This document shows positions 1 to 7,511 of a stretch of 64,000 bases of DNA, piece by piece. Location: positions 1 through 64,000 of the forward strand of contig CAZOGK010000010.1 in assembly GCA_964579295.1 (NCBI GenBank), written 5' to 3'. This stretch comes from JAAYYY01 sp964579295 (GTDB taxonomy: Bacteria; Chloroflexota; Anaerolineae; Promineifilales; Promineifilaceae). Below the pieces are notes generated by a model. It worked only from the letters and a program-made list of their open reading frames with translations, made no database searches and was not told the DNA's origin. Positions within the stretch are counted from its first letter, which is position 1. The number at the start of each line of letters is the position of its first letter. The position numbers were made by a program, and so were the translations under genes.

Positions 1-35
1 GCCGGTTGGCGACGAACGCGTTTTCCTTCCCTTCC

Positions 36-103
36 TGCGGCGTTAGCGAGCCGGCAGGAGCCCCCGGCACTTGCGGCGTTAGCGCCTGCGCCGCAAGTGC
101 CGG
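36..103. repeat. Tandem hairpin repeat (REP-like)
   Basis: Two hairpin-forming units lie in the intergenic stretch 1-208. The second is a perfect 15-bp inverted repeat (arms 64-78 and 89-103, starting CCGGCACTTG) with a 10-nt loop. The first (about 35-58) is imperfect. Both contain the 13-mer TGCGGCGTTAGCG (36-48 and 72-84), so they look like two copies of one element. No T-run follows, so this is not an obvious intrinsic terminator. An interspersed REP-type repeat is the likeliest reading. Confidence 0.55.
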
Positions 104-208
104 CTGCCCGGCGTCCGTCTTGGTGGTTCACGTCCGCGATTCCGTCTACAATCGGGCCATCGTGCGGGCGCAAAGCCGCACTATCGGAGGGAATATGCGG
201 AGGGAGAT

Positions 209-1114
209 GTGACCATTGCCATCATCGTTCACGGCGGCGCGGGAGGCTGGCAGGGGGAGGAGCGCCTGTCCCAAGCGGTAGCGGCGTGCGAAGAGGCGGC
301 GCGGGCCGGCTATGAGATCCTGCACGAGGGCGGCACGAGCCTGGACGCCGTCGAAGCTGCCGTGCGTATCCTGGAGGATGCGCCCATGCTCGACGCCGGG
401 CGCGGCAGCTATCTCAACACGGCCGGCCAGATCGAGATGGACGCGATCATCATGGATGGGCGCACGCTTGAGCTGGGGGCGGTCGGCGCTATCCAGCTCG
501 TGCAGCACCCAATCACCCTGGCTCGCCGTGTTATGACCGATTCGAGACACAACTTGCTGGTTGCCCACGGCGCTGATGCGTTCGCCGATGCCATCAACTT
601 CCCGCGTTGCGACATAACCGACCTGCTCGCGGGCGAAGAGCTGGAGCGTTTCCGCGCCTTGCAGGCCGACCCCAGCCTGGATCTGGAAGCCGCCTATGCT
701 CGCGATGGCGATACCGGCACAGTTGGCGCTGTCGCCCTTGATAGTCACGGTGACCTGGCCGCCGCCACCTCCACCGGCGGCACGCGGCTGAAAAAGCCGG
801 GACGGATTGGCGATACGCCGCTGGTGGGCAGCGGCGCCTATGCCGACAACTGGCACGGCGCAGCCAGCGCCACAGGTCACGGCGAGGCCCTGATGAAGAT
901 CCTTATCAGCAAGCGGGTCTGCGACTTTGTGGCCGCCGGCCTTTCTGCGGCCTTAGCTTGCGAAGCAGCCGTTCAGGTGCTGGCCCAGCGAGTCAATGGC
1001 CAGGGGGGTGTGATTGCCGTGGACGCGCGCGGCCGGGTGGGCGCGGCGCACAACACGCTGGCGATGCCGCACGCCTGGGTGGGCGCAGATGGGATAATCA
1101 GCAGCGGCCGCTGA
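209..1114 (+). CDS. iaaA: Isoaspartyl peptidase / plant-type L-asparaginase
   Basis: This is an Ntn-hydrolase of the asparaginase-2 family, which cleaves isoaspartyl dipeptides and L-asparagine. The 301-aa length is normal for the precursor. The family hallmark GDTGTVGAVA puts the nucleophile at Thr171, where the chain is expected to self-cleave into alpha and beta subunits. STGG near residues 188-191 matches the substrate-binding strand after the nucleophile. The start is GTG at 209, chosen because GGAGG (199-203) sits 5 nt upstream and the nearby ATG at 207 runs straight into a stop. It stands alone and converges on the dipeptidase downstream. Confidence 0.93.
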   Translation: MTIAIIVHGGAGGWQGEERLSQAVAACEEAARAGYEILHEGGTSLDAVEAAVRILEDAPMLDAGRGSYLNTAGQIEMDAIIMDGRTLELGAVGAIQLVQHPITLARRVMTDSRHNLLVAHGADAFADAINFPRCDITDLLAGEELERFRALQADPSLDLEAAYARDGDTGTVGAVALDSHGDLAAATSTGGTRLKKPGRIGDTPLVGSGAYADNWHGAASATGHGEALMKILISKRVCDFVAAGLSAALACEAAVQVLAQRVNGQGGVIAVDARGRVGAAHNTLAMPHAWVGADGIISSGR

Positions 1115-1129
1115 CTATTGCTTGTGCGC

Positions 1130-2536
1130 TTAGTCGGCCTGCTGATAGCGGTCGCGGTAGCCGTAGAGAAAGTGAATGACCGTTTCGATACCGCGGAAGA
1201 AGTTGGGCAGATAGAAGCGCTCGTTGGGCGCATGTATCTGGGCGTCGGGCGTGCTGAAACCCATCAGCACCGTCTCTAAGCCAAGATGGGCCTGCAGCTC
1301 GCCGACAACCGGAATAGAGCCGCCTTCGCGCATGAGAACTGCCTGCTTTCCGTAGACTGCCTCATAGGCGTCCAGGGCTGCGCGCACGGCATCGGTCTCA
1401 TAATCGGAGATACTGGCAAACGATCCGCTGCCAGTACCGCGCACCTCGACGGTGACCTCCGGCGGGGCGATCTCCATGACGTAGCGACGGAACGCCTCGG
1501 CAATCTTCGCCGGATCCTGGTCCGGCACCAACCGCATCGAGATCTTGGCGTGGGCGTGAGCGGGCAAGACGGTCTTGCCCCCTTCTCCGATGTAGCCGCC
1601 GACGATGCCGTTCACGTCCAGTGTCGGCCGGGCGCCAATGCGCTCTACCAGACTAAAGCCCGGCTCGCCCCAGGGCTGCTTCACGCCAATCTCCTCCGCC
1701 CACTGATTCTCGTCTAACGGCAGCTCGTTGAGGATGCGGCGCTCCTCGTCGTCGAGCGGCCGCACGTCGTCATAAAAGCCCGGAATCTGTACCGTGCCCT
1801 GGTCGTCCTGAAGGCGGGCGATGATGTGCGCGAGCGCGTTGATCGGGTTGCGCACAGCGCCGCCATAATGGCCGGAGTGCAGATCCCGCTTTGGCCCAAA
1901 AACGTCCACCAGCATGTAGGCCAGGCCTCGTAGGCCGTAGACAATGGCCGGCTCGTTCGCGCCCAGCATCGGCGTGTCAGAAACGACAGCCACGTCGGCG
2001 GACAAGAGCGCTTTCTGCTCAGGGATGAAGGTAGAGAGCGAGGGCCCGCCGATCTCCTCTTCGCCTTCGGCCAGCACTTTGACATTCACCGGCAGCCCGT
2101 CGCCGCCCTTCACGAAGGCTTCGATAGCCTTGAGGTGGATGTAAAGCTGCCCCTTGTCGTCGGCCGAGCCGCGCGCATAGAGGTAGTCATCGCGTACTTC
2201 CGGCTCAAACGGGGGCGACTCCCACAGCTCCAGCGGGTCGGCCGGCTGCACGTCATAATGGCCGTAGATGAGCACAGTCGGGGCGTCCGCCCCGGCCTGC
2301 AGATAGTCACCGTAGACGAGTGGATGGCCCGCGGTAGGGATGACCTGGACGTTTTCCAGGCCGGCCGCCTCCATCGCGCCGGCCAGCCAGCGCGCCGCCT
2401 CGGCAACCTGCTCGCGGTGGTCCGGCTGGGTACTGATGCTGGGGATGCGGAGGAAAGTCAGCAGCTCCTCCAGATGCTGGCTCTGATGTTGGGCGGCGTA
2501 AGCCAGGGGGCGTTGTAAAGCCGGATCGGTAGCCAT
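1130..2536 (-). CDS. M20-family metallodipeptidase (CNDP-like)
   Basis: A 468-aa zinc dipeptidase or deacylase of the M20/M25/M40 superfamily, probably cytoplasmic as no signal peptide is seen. Metal ligands are visible in order: His93 and Asp95 in YGHYDVQP, the bridging Asp126 in ARGSADDKG, and the general-base pair Glu160/Glu161 in EGEEEIG. A lid/dimerisation domain lies between about 200 and 350. The length fits the CNDP/DUG1-like dipeptidase branch rather than the shorter ArgE/DapE branch. The ATG is preceded by AGGAGACCC. The physiological substrate cannot be read from sequence. Confidence 0.9.
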   Translation of the reverse strand: MATDPALQRPLAYAAQHQSQHLEELLTFLRIPSISTQPDHREQVAEAARWLAGAMEAAGLENVQVIPTAGHPLVYGDYLQAGADAPTVLIYGHYDVQPADPLELWESPPFEPEVRDDYLYARGSADDKGQLYIHLKAIEAFVKGGDGLPVNVKVLAEGEEEIGGPSLSTFIPEQKALLSADVAVVSDTPMLGANEPAIVYGLRGLAYMLVDVFGPKRDLHSGHYGGAVRNPINALAHIIARLQDDQGTVQIPGFYDDVRPLDDEERRILNELPLDENQWAEEIGVKQPWGEPGFSLVERIGARPTLDVNGIVGGYIGEGGKTVLPAHAHAKISMRLVPDQDPAKIAEAFRRYVMEIAPPEVTVEVRGTGSGSFASISDYETDAVRAALDAYEAVYGKQAVLMREGGSIPVVGELQAHLGLETVLMGFSTPDAQIHAPNERFYLPNFFRGIETVIHFLYGYRDRYQQAD

Positions 2537-2573
2537 GGGTCTCCTCGTTTCCTGCGTGGGGTTCTCTTTCCGG

Positions 2574-2598
2574 TATAATTCAGCGAATCAATTATAAT
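2574..2598. promoter_or_regulatory. Divergent promoter region, two TATAAT boxes
   Basis: The 89-nt gap between the divergent dipeptidase and scpB genes holds two TATAAT hexamers on the + strand (2574-2579 and 2593-2598). The second overlaps a TATAAT on the - strand (2597-2592). No good -35 box was found at 16-18 nt for any of them, so assignment of each to a gene is tentative. Confidence 0.35.
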
Positions 2599-2625
2599 GA
2601 CCAGGCAGCAATTGGCGAACAGCAG

Positions 2626-3162
2626 ATGACTGAACGTGATATGACAGCTACAGAGCCGGGGCTGGGCGCTCTCCTGGAGAGCCTCCTATTTGTCGCCAGC
2701 GGACCGGTGAGCCTGCACCGGCTGGCGCGGGCGCTGGACACCAGCCCGGCGGCCGTGCGCGGCCTGCTGCGCGCCCTTGAGGATGACTACGGGCAGCGAG
2801 GGCTGCGCCTACAGTGGAGCGGCAATGAGGTGCAGCTTACCACCGTCCCCCAGGCCGCCGCCGTGGTCGAGCGCTTTCTCGGCCTGGAGACGAGCAGCCG
2901 CCTTAGCCAGGCGGCGCTGGAGGTGCTGGCGATTGTGGCCTACATGCAGCCGGCCACCCGGCCGGAGATAGACGACATCCGCGGCGTCAATTCTGACGGC
3001 GCCCTGCGCACGCTGCTCAGCAAGGGGTTGCTGGAAGAGGTGGGCCGGCGCGAGACCCCCGGCCGGCCGATTCTCTACGGAACCACACCGGAGTTTCTGC
3101 AATATTTCGGCCTGACATCCCTGGCCGAGCTGCCGCCGCTGGCGCGCGACGAGGAAGAGTAG
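2626..3162 (+). CDS. scpB: Segregation and condensation protein B
   Basis: ScpB is the winged-helix kleisin-binding subunit that joins ScpA and SMC in the bacterial condensin complex on the nucleoid. The 178-aa length is typical. Family signatures are LLESLLFVASGPVS near the N terminus, the tract SQAALEVLAIVAYMQP, the motif RPEIDDIRGVNSDGAL, and GRPILYGTTPEFLQYFGL near the C terminus. An alternative ATG lies at 2641. It is followed after 4 nt by the pseudouridine synthase, the usual scpB-rluB pairing. scpA, often directly upstream, is not in this window. Confidence 0.95.
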   Translation: MTERDMTATEPGLGALLESLLFVASGPVSLHRLARALDTSPAAVRGLLRALEDDYGQRGLRLQWSGNEVQLTTVPQAAAVVERFLGLETSSRLSQAALEVLAIVAYMQPATRPEIDDIRGVNSDGALRTLLSKGLLEEVGRRETPGRPILYGTTPEFLQYFGLTSLAELPPLARDEEE

Positions 3163-3166
3163 CACC

Positions 3167-3925
3167 GTGGCTGAGCGTCTGCAGAAGATTATGGCTGCCG
3201 CTGGAATCGGCTCGCGTCGGGCCAACGAAGCGCTCATCCGCGCCGGGCGCGTGCGCGTCAACGGCCAGGTGGCACGCCTCGGCGACCGGGCCGATCTGGA
3301 AAGGGACACGATTACGGTGGATGGCAAGCCGCTGTCAGCAGAGGCGCTTGTTTACATCATGGTCAACAAGCCGCGCGGCGTCCTTTCTTCCACGGAAGAT
3401 GAACTGGAGCAGGAGCGGCCAACCGTGCGCGACCTCGTTCCCCTTCCCGGCCATCTCTATCCCGTGGGCCGGCTGGACAAGCCCAGTGAAGGGCTGATCC
3501 TGCTGACCAACGATGGGCGCCTGGCCCACCGGCTCACTCACCCGCGCTACGAGCACGAAAAGGTCTATGAGGTCGTCGTGGAGGGCGCCATGAGCGACGA
3601 TGCCCTTGACGAGTGGCGCCGCGGCGTGGCGCTCGACGGCCGGCCCACGGCGCCGGCGACCGTCGAGCTGGTGGAACGCCGGCGCGACCAGACCGCGCTG
3701 CGCATCACCCTGCGCGAAGGGCGCAAACGCCAGATCCGGCGCATCGCCGCCGCCTTCGGCCATCCCGTCACGCGGCTGCTGCGTACTCATATCGGCCCAC
3801 TGGCGCTGGGCGACCTGGCGCCCGGCCAGTGGCGCCGCCTGACGCCTGCCGAGGTGGGCGCTTTACAGGCAACCATTGCGAGACAGCCGGCTGAGCACTC
3901 GCCGCAGGCGGGACGGCGTAGGTAG
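3167..3925 (+). CDS. rluB: RsuA/RluB-family rRNA pseudouridine synthase
   Basis: This enzyme isomerises a specific uridine in ribosomal RNA to pseudouridine. Residues 1-60 form an S4 RNA-binding domain (QKIMAAAGIGSRRANEALI). The catalytic domain follows, with the aspartate in GRLDKPSEGLILLTNDG and the family tail EGRKRQIRRIAAAFGHPV. The start is GTG, 4 nt after the scpB stop, with GGAAGAG upstream, so it is probably cotranscribed with scpB. The neighbour suggests RluB (23S U2605) rather than RsuA, but sequence alone does not separate them firmly. Confidence 0.92.
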   Translation: MAERLQKIMAAAGIGSRRANEALIRAGRVRVNGQVARLGDRADLERDTITVDGKPLSAEALVYIMVNKPRGVLSSTEDELEQERPTVRDLVPLPGHLYPVGRLDKPSEGLILLTNDGRLAHRLTHPRYEHEKVYEVVVEGAMSDDALDEWRRGVALDGRPTAPATVELVERRRDQTALRITLREGRKRQIRRIAAAFGHPVTRLLRTHIGPLALGDLAPGQWRRLTPAEVGALQATIARQPAEHSPQAGRRR

Positions 3926-3982
3926 GCGGCCGCACCAGTAGGGCCAATTCAGGCAGTCCTCTGAGCTGAGGCTCAATCTAAA

Positions 3983-4012
3983 TTGACAGATCCGCTCTCG
4001 TGCCTATATAAT
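3983..4012 (+). promoter_or_regulatory. Strong sigma-A promoter for the rpsA-like gene
   Basis: TTGACA (3983-3988), an 18-nt spacer and TATAAT (4007-4012) match both consensus hexamers exactly. Transcription would start near 4019, leaving a leader of about 200 nt before the S1-like gene. A second weaker box (TTATACT near 4102) lies further down the same gene-free stretch, 3926-4224. Confidence 0.8.
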
Positions 4013-4135
4013 TGATCATTTGAGGGGCGAACGCTTCTGATTGGTTTACAATCGAGTGCCAGTGGATGGAGGGTTAGTCACAACCGCTTAGGCGTCTTGC
4101 GTTATACTGACCATACCTTGCCAGTGCGTGGTTCT

Positions 4136-4156
4136 GCCCGGCGCCTAGTTCCGGGC
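4136..4156 (+). promoter_or_regulatory. Small leader hairpin
   Basis: GCCCGG (4136-4141) pairs with CCGGGC (4151-4156) across a 9-nt loop. It lies just upstream of the terminator-like hairpin in the same leader and may be part of one folded regulatory structure. Confidence 0.35.
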
Positions 4157-4168
4157 ATTCGCTCTCTG

Positions 4169-4208
4169 CTCGGCTGCATCCGCTGGGGTGTTAGCCGAGT
4201 TTTTGTTT
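4169..4208 (+). terminator. Terminator-like hairpin in the rpsA leader
   Basis: CTCGGCT (4169-4175) pairs with AGCCGAG (4193-4199), and TTTTTGTTT follows at once (4200-4208). This has the form of an intrinsic terminator, but it lies between a consensus promoter and the start codon at 4225. Attenuation or autogenous control by S1 is therefore more plausible than simple termination. The loop is long (17 nt). Confidence 0.5.
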
Positions 4209-4224
4209 AAGTTGTTGGGAAGTT

Positions 4225-5856
4225 GTGGTTGCTATGGATCAGGACAATCAGGTTCCGCAGGATGCTGACTTTCTCCAGGAAATGGAGAATCTGCTCAGCC
4301 AGCATGATTATGAACGGCCGCAGGTCGGCGACATCCGGCAGGCAGTCATCGTCTCGATTTCGCCGCAGGGTATCATCGTCGATCTGGGCCTGAAGCGCGA
4401 CGGCATCGTCCAGTCGTCTGACCTGGACAAGCTGGACCCCGCCGAGCGTGAGGCACTGGCTGTCAACGACGAGATACCCGTCTATGTCGTCAGCGTCGAT
4501 AGTCCTGATAGCTTGCAGGTCTCGCTGCATCTGGCGCGCCTTAACGAAGACTGGATTAAGGCGCAAGAAATGATGGAAAGCGGCGAGATCTTTGAGACAG
4601 AGCTTACGGGCCACAACCGCGGCGGCGCCCTGGCCCCCTTTGGTCGACTGCGCGGCTTCATCCCGGCTTCGCATCTGGCCTTTATCAACCCGGGCATGAA
4701 CGAGCACCAGCGCCAGCAGCGCATCGCCGAAGCGCAGGGCCGGACCATTCCGGTTAAGATTATCGAGGTGGACCGCCGCCGCCGCCGGCTGGTACTCTCG
4801 CACCGCGAGGCCGACCGGGTGTGGCAGGAGCGCCGCCGCCGCGAGCTGCTGGATAAGCTCAATGAGGGAGACGTGCTGCGCGGCCGGGTCACGGGCTGGC
4901 GCGATTTTGGCGCATTTGTCGATCTCGGCGGCGCCGATGGCCTCATCCACGTATCCGAGCTGGCCTGGCAGCGCGTGGACCATCCCAAAGAGGTGGTGCG
5001 CATTGGTGAAGAGGTCGACGTTTACGTACTGCGGATCGACCGCAAGCGCGAGCGCATCAGCCTCAGCCGCAAGCATCTCCTGCAGAATCCGTGGTCTACG
5101 GTCGCCGACCGCTACGCGGTGGGCGACCTGGTGGAGGGCCGGGTCATCCGGGTCGTCGATTACGGCGCCTTTGTCGAGATAGAACCTGGCATCGAAGGAT
5201 TGCTGCATACCTCGCAGATCTCGCGCAGCACGATTGACAATCCGCGCGACGTTCTGGCCGAAGGCGAGACGCACCTACTGCGTGTGATCAATATCGATTC
5301 CGAGCGGCAGCGGATTGGCCTGAGCCTGAAAGCAGTCACCGCTGGCGAGCAAATCGAGTGGATGACCAGCCGCGAACAGCTCGCGGTCCCCGACGCCGAG
5401 GGCGACGAGATGGAGAGCGAGCCGCCGGTAGAGAGCGCGCCGGACTCCTTCGCTGCAGCGGCGCCGGCAGAAGCTGAGCCAGAAGACGTGGGAATGGAAG
5501 CCGAGGNNNNNNNNNNNNNNNNNNNNNNNNNNNNNNNNNNNNNNNNNNNNNNNNNNNNNNNNNNNNNNNNNNNNNNNNNNNNNNNNNNNNNNNNNNNNNN
5601 NNNNNNGGCCGAGCCCGGCTTCGATGAAGCGGCAGCCGACCCGGATGTCGTCGAGATGGAGGCTGAAGACGAGGGCGAGCCGGAGCCCGACGTCGTCGAG
5701 ATGGAGAGTGTTCCGCAAGCCGTCGCGGAGGAGCTAGAAGACAGTCCGCCGGCCGAAGATGAACAGGCGATAGAAGCCGGAGAACCAGCGGATGTGCTGG
5801 AAGAAGAAGACGATCCCACCGAGGAACCAGGCGCCGATGCTATGGTGTCTGCGTAA
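4225..5856 (+). CDS. rpsA: S1-domain ribosomal protein (bS1-like) with acidic tail
   Basis: This RNA-binding protein has four S1 domains, at about residues 33-100, 118-185, 214-282 and 299-370. The last two are the most canonical (WRDFGAFVDLGGADGLIHVS and VDYGAFVEIEPGIEGLLH). In bS1 such domains load mRNA onto the 30S subunit. After residue 375 the chain becomes strongly acidic, with repeats of the type DVVEMEAED. A 100-N gap falls inside this tail (5507-5606), so the true length and the frame across the gap are unproven. Start: GTG at 4225 is very close to GGGAAG (4217-4222), so ATG at 4234 is a fair alternative. The next gene is bS21. Confidence 0.88.
   Translation: MVAMDQDNQVPQDADFLQEMENLLSQHDYERPQVGDIRQAVIVSISPQGIIVDLGLKRDGIVQSSDLDKLDPAEREALAVNDEIPVYVVSVDSPDSLQVSLHLARLNEDWIKAQEMMESGEIFETELTGHNRGGALAPFGRLRGFIPASHLAFINPGMNEHQRQQRIAEAQGRTIPVKIIEVDRRRRRLVLSHREADRVWQERRRRELLDKLNEGDVLRGRVTGWRDFGAFVDLGGADGLIHVSELAWQRVDHPKEVVRIGEEVDVYVLRIDRKRERISLSRKHLLQNPWSTVADRYAVGDLVEGRVIRVVDYGAFVEIEPGIEGLLHTSQISRSTIDNPRDVLAEGETHLLRVINIDSERQRIGLSLKAVTAGEQIEWMTSREQLAVPDAEGDEMESEPPVESAPDSFAAAAPAEAEPEDVGMEAEXXXXXXXXXXXXXXXXXXXXXXXXXXXXXXXXXXAEPGFDEAAADPDVVEMEAEDEGEPEPDVVEMESVPQAVAEELEDSPPAEDEQAIEAGEPADVLEEEDDPTEEPGADAMVSA
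5507..5606. other. Assembly gap (100 N)
   Basis: Exactly 100 unresolved bases sit within the acidic, repeat-rich tail of the S1-like gene. 100 is a common placeholder for a gap of unknown size. It is not a multiple of three, yet the same frame gives sensible acidic sequence on both sides, either by chance or because the estimate is right modulo 3. Confidence 0.98.
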
Positions 5857-5892
5857 CTACGGAACAATACTGAATAAGGGAGGTGATGGCCG

Positions 5893-6087
5893 ATGCCGCG
5901 CGTTGTGAAGATGGCGAATGAGACTGACGAGAGCCTTCTGCGCCGATTCCGCAAGCAAGTGACCAAAGCCGGCACGATGACGGTTGTGCGCAACAAACGC
6001 TGGCACGTGTCGAAAAGCGAGCTGCGCCGGATCAAGAAGAAGAAAGCTGTTCGTCGCGCCCGCCGCCGCCAGTCCGTGACCGACTAA
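5893..6087 (+). CDS. rpsU: Ribosomal protein bS21
   Basis: A 64-aa, very basic small-subunit protein. In the bS21 family it sits near the anti-Shine-Dalgarno end of 16S rRNA and supports initiation. The pattern ESLLRRFRKQVTKAG followed by a KKKKAVRRARRR tail is diagnostic. An almost ideal ribosome-binding site, AGGGAGGTGAT (5877-5887), precedes the ATG. It lies 36 nt after the S1-like gene, so the two are probably cotranscribed, both acting in mRNA recruitment. Confidence 0.92.
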   Translation: MPRVVKMANETDESLLRRFRKQVTKAGTMTVVRNKRWHVSKSELRRIKKKKAVRRARRRQSVTD

Positions 6088-6116
6088 GAATTTACGAGCT
6101 TCTTACCCTCGTGCGC

Positions 6117-6122
6117 TATAAT
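6117..6122 (+). promoter_or_regulatory. Candidate -10 box for infA
   Basis: TATAAT occurs 80 nt before infA in the bS21-infA gap. No clear -35 hexamer was found at 16-18 nt (TTTACG lies 20 nt away), so this is tentative. Confidence 0.35.
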
Positions 6123-6201
6123 AGATATGATGTCTACAGGACATGGTTTGATGTAGAGCACGAGAAAAGTCACAACAGACTTTTGATTCTATAGGAGAAG
6201 T

Positions 6202-6450
6202 ATGGCGAAGAAAGAAGAAAAGATTGAAGTTGAAGGAACAGTCGTCGAAGCGCTGCCGAATACTCAGTTCATGGTTGAGCTGGATAACGGGCACCAGGTG
6301 CTGGCCTATCTGTCGGGTAAGATGCGCCGTTACTACATTCGCATCCTGCTGGGCGATCGTGTCCGCCTGGAGATGAGCCCCTATGATCTGTCGCGGGGCC
6401 GCGTGACCTACCGCTATAAGAAGCAGTTCAACAAGACGGAAAGCCGGTAA
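6202..6450 (+). CDS. infA: Translation initiation factor IF-1
   Basis: A single OB-fold protein of 82 aa that occupies the 30S A site during initiation. Diagnostic stretches are EGTVVEALPNTQFMVELDNG, AYLSGKMRRYYIRILLGDRV and MSPYDLSRGRVTYRYK. AGGAGAAG directly precedes the ATG. It is slightly longer than the usual 72 aa because of a lysine-rich N terminus (MAKKEEKIE) and a short tail (NKTESR). It ends the translation-gene block and is followed by an intrinsic terminator. Confidence 0.96.
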   Translation: MAKKEEKIEVEGTVVEALPNTQFMVELDNGHQVLAYLSGKMRRYYIRILLGDRVRLEMSPYDLSRGRVTYRYKKQFNKTESR

Positions 6451-6518
6451 GGAACGCTGGGCGGCTTCGACTCCTTCGGTCCGCCATACTGTTGTACTTA
6501 GCTTACCTGTGAAACCTG

Positions 6519-6554
6519 AACGCCGCGGGCGCCTGCCGTCCGTGGCGTTTTTTA
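6519..6554 (+). terminator. Intrinsic terminator after infA
   Basis: A 10-bp stem (6519-6528 with 6540-6549, one G-U pair, beginning AACGCC) closes an 11-nt loop and is followed by TTTTTTATTT. It separates infA from the convergent heat-shock operon and overlaps the last codon of prmA on the other strand. Confidence 0.85.
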
Positions 6555-7511
6555 TTTGGCGTGGCGGGCGGCGACGCTCACCCAGTCGCGGATAGCGCGC
6601 ACTTCGACCAGTTCTCCGCCGGCAGCCGCCAGCGCCGCTGTCACAGAGGGCAGCTGCTCGTCGATAATGCCGCTGAGCAGCAGCCAGCCGTCGCCGGCGA
6701 CGTAACCCAGCAGGCCGCTGCCCAACATTTCTATAATCACCGGCGCCAGGATATTGACGACTACCAGATCCCACTGCCCCGGCTCCACGGCCGCAAGGCT
6801 GCCCAGGCGCACGTCAATCGTCACGTCGTTGCGCGCCGCGTTCTCCGCCGCGGCGGCGACCGCCAGCCGATCGGTATCCACCGCCACAACCTCGGCTTCC
6901 TGACCACCGGCCGCCGCCAGCAGCGCGGCCGCAATGGCGAGGATGCCCGAACCCGTGCCGACGTCGAGAACACGCAGAGTGGGCCCCACGCCCATGCCGG
7001 GCCCCACGCGCTCTTCCAGGAGCTGCAGGCAGAGCTGCGTCGTGGGATGCAGGCCGGTGCCAAAGGCCATGCCCGGGTCCAGCGTCAGTACGACGTCGTC
7101 CGGCCCGGCTTCTCCGGCCTCTTCCCAGCTCGGCTGAACCCAGAGGCGACGCCCGACCCGAAAGGGCGTGTAATGCTCTTTCCAGGCATGGGCCCAATCC
7201 TTATCTTCCAGTTTGCGGAAGCGGGGCGGCGGGATGGGATAGAGGCGGCCGAGAAAGTAAAGGATCTCCTCAATACGGCGGCGCGTAGCTGGCGTATCTT
7301 CGTCGCCAGGCAGGAAGATCTTAACAGTGATTTCTGGCTCTAATTGATTGGGGTCCAGACTGGTTGGATCGCCCTGCTGCTCCAGGGCTACACCTTCATT
7401 GTACGCCAGCGGGCGAAGCGCCTCGGCCACCGCCTCGGCGGCCTCGCCGTCGGTGGTAACGGCGACCTCCAGCCAATAGGCGGGCCGGGGCGCCGCCTCA
7501 GCTTCGCCCAA
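6552..7511 (-). CDS. prmA: Ribosomal protein L11 methyltransferase
   Basis: A SAM-dependent enzyme that trimethylates ribosomal protein uL11. The C-terminal Rossmann domain shows motif I (LDVGTGSGILAIAAALL), the preceding DPGMAFGTGLHPTT typical of PrmA, and the post-I strand VVAVDTD. The start is inferred as TTG at 7511, overlapping the end of dnaJ by 14 nt. GGGAG lies 6 nt upstream, and the resulting 319 aa match the family. The frame stays open to 7604, but those extra residues only mirror dnaJ out of frame. It is the last gene of the heat-shock operon. Confidence 0.9.
   Translation of the reverse strand: MGEAEAAPRPAYWLEVAVTTDGEAAEAVAEALRPLAYNEGVALEQQGDPTSLDPNQLEPEITVKIFLPGDEDTPATRRRIEEILYFLGRLYPIPPPRFRKLEDKDWAHAWKEHYTPFRVGRRLWVQPSWEEAGEAGPDDVVLTLDPGMAFGTGLHPTTQLCLQLLEERVGPGMGVGPTLRVLDVGTGSGILAIAAALLAAAGGQEAEVVAVDTDRLAVAAAAENAARNDVTIDVRLGSLAAVEPGQWDLVVVNILAPVIIEMLGSGLLGYVAGDGWLLLSGIIDEQLPSVTAALAAAGGELVEVRAIRDWVSVAARHAK

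Noticed and set aside
3926..4224. Possible tRNA or small RNA gene in the gap before the S1-like gene
   Set aside because: No cloverleaf or tRNA consensus (GGTTCGAATCC type) was seen. The promoter and hairpins explain the region as an mRNA leader.
4207..5274. A 355-codon open frame on the - strand opposite the S1-like gene
   Set aside because: Antisense shadow of clear S1 domains; it overlaps the leader and has no motif of its own.
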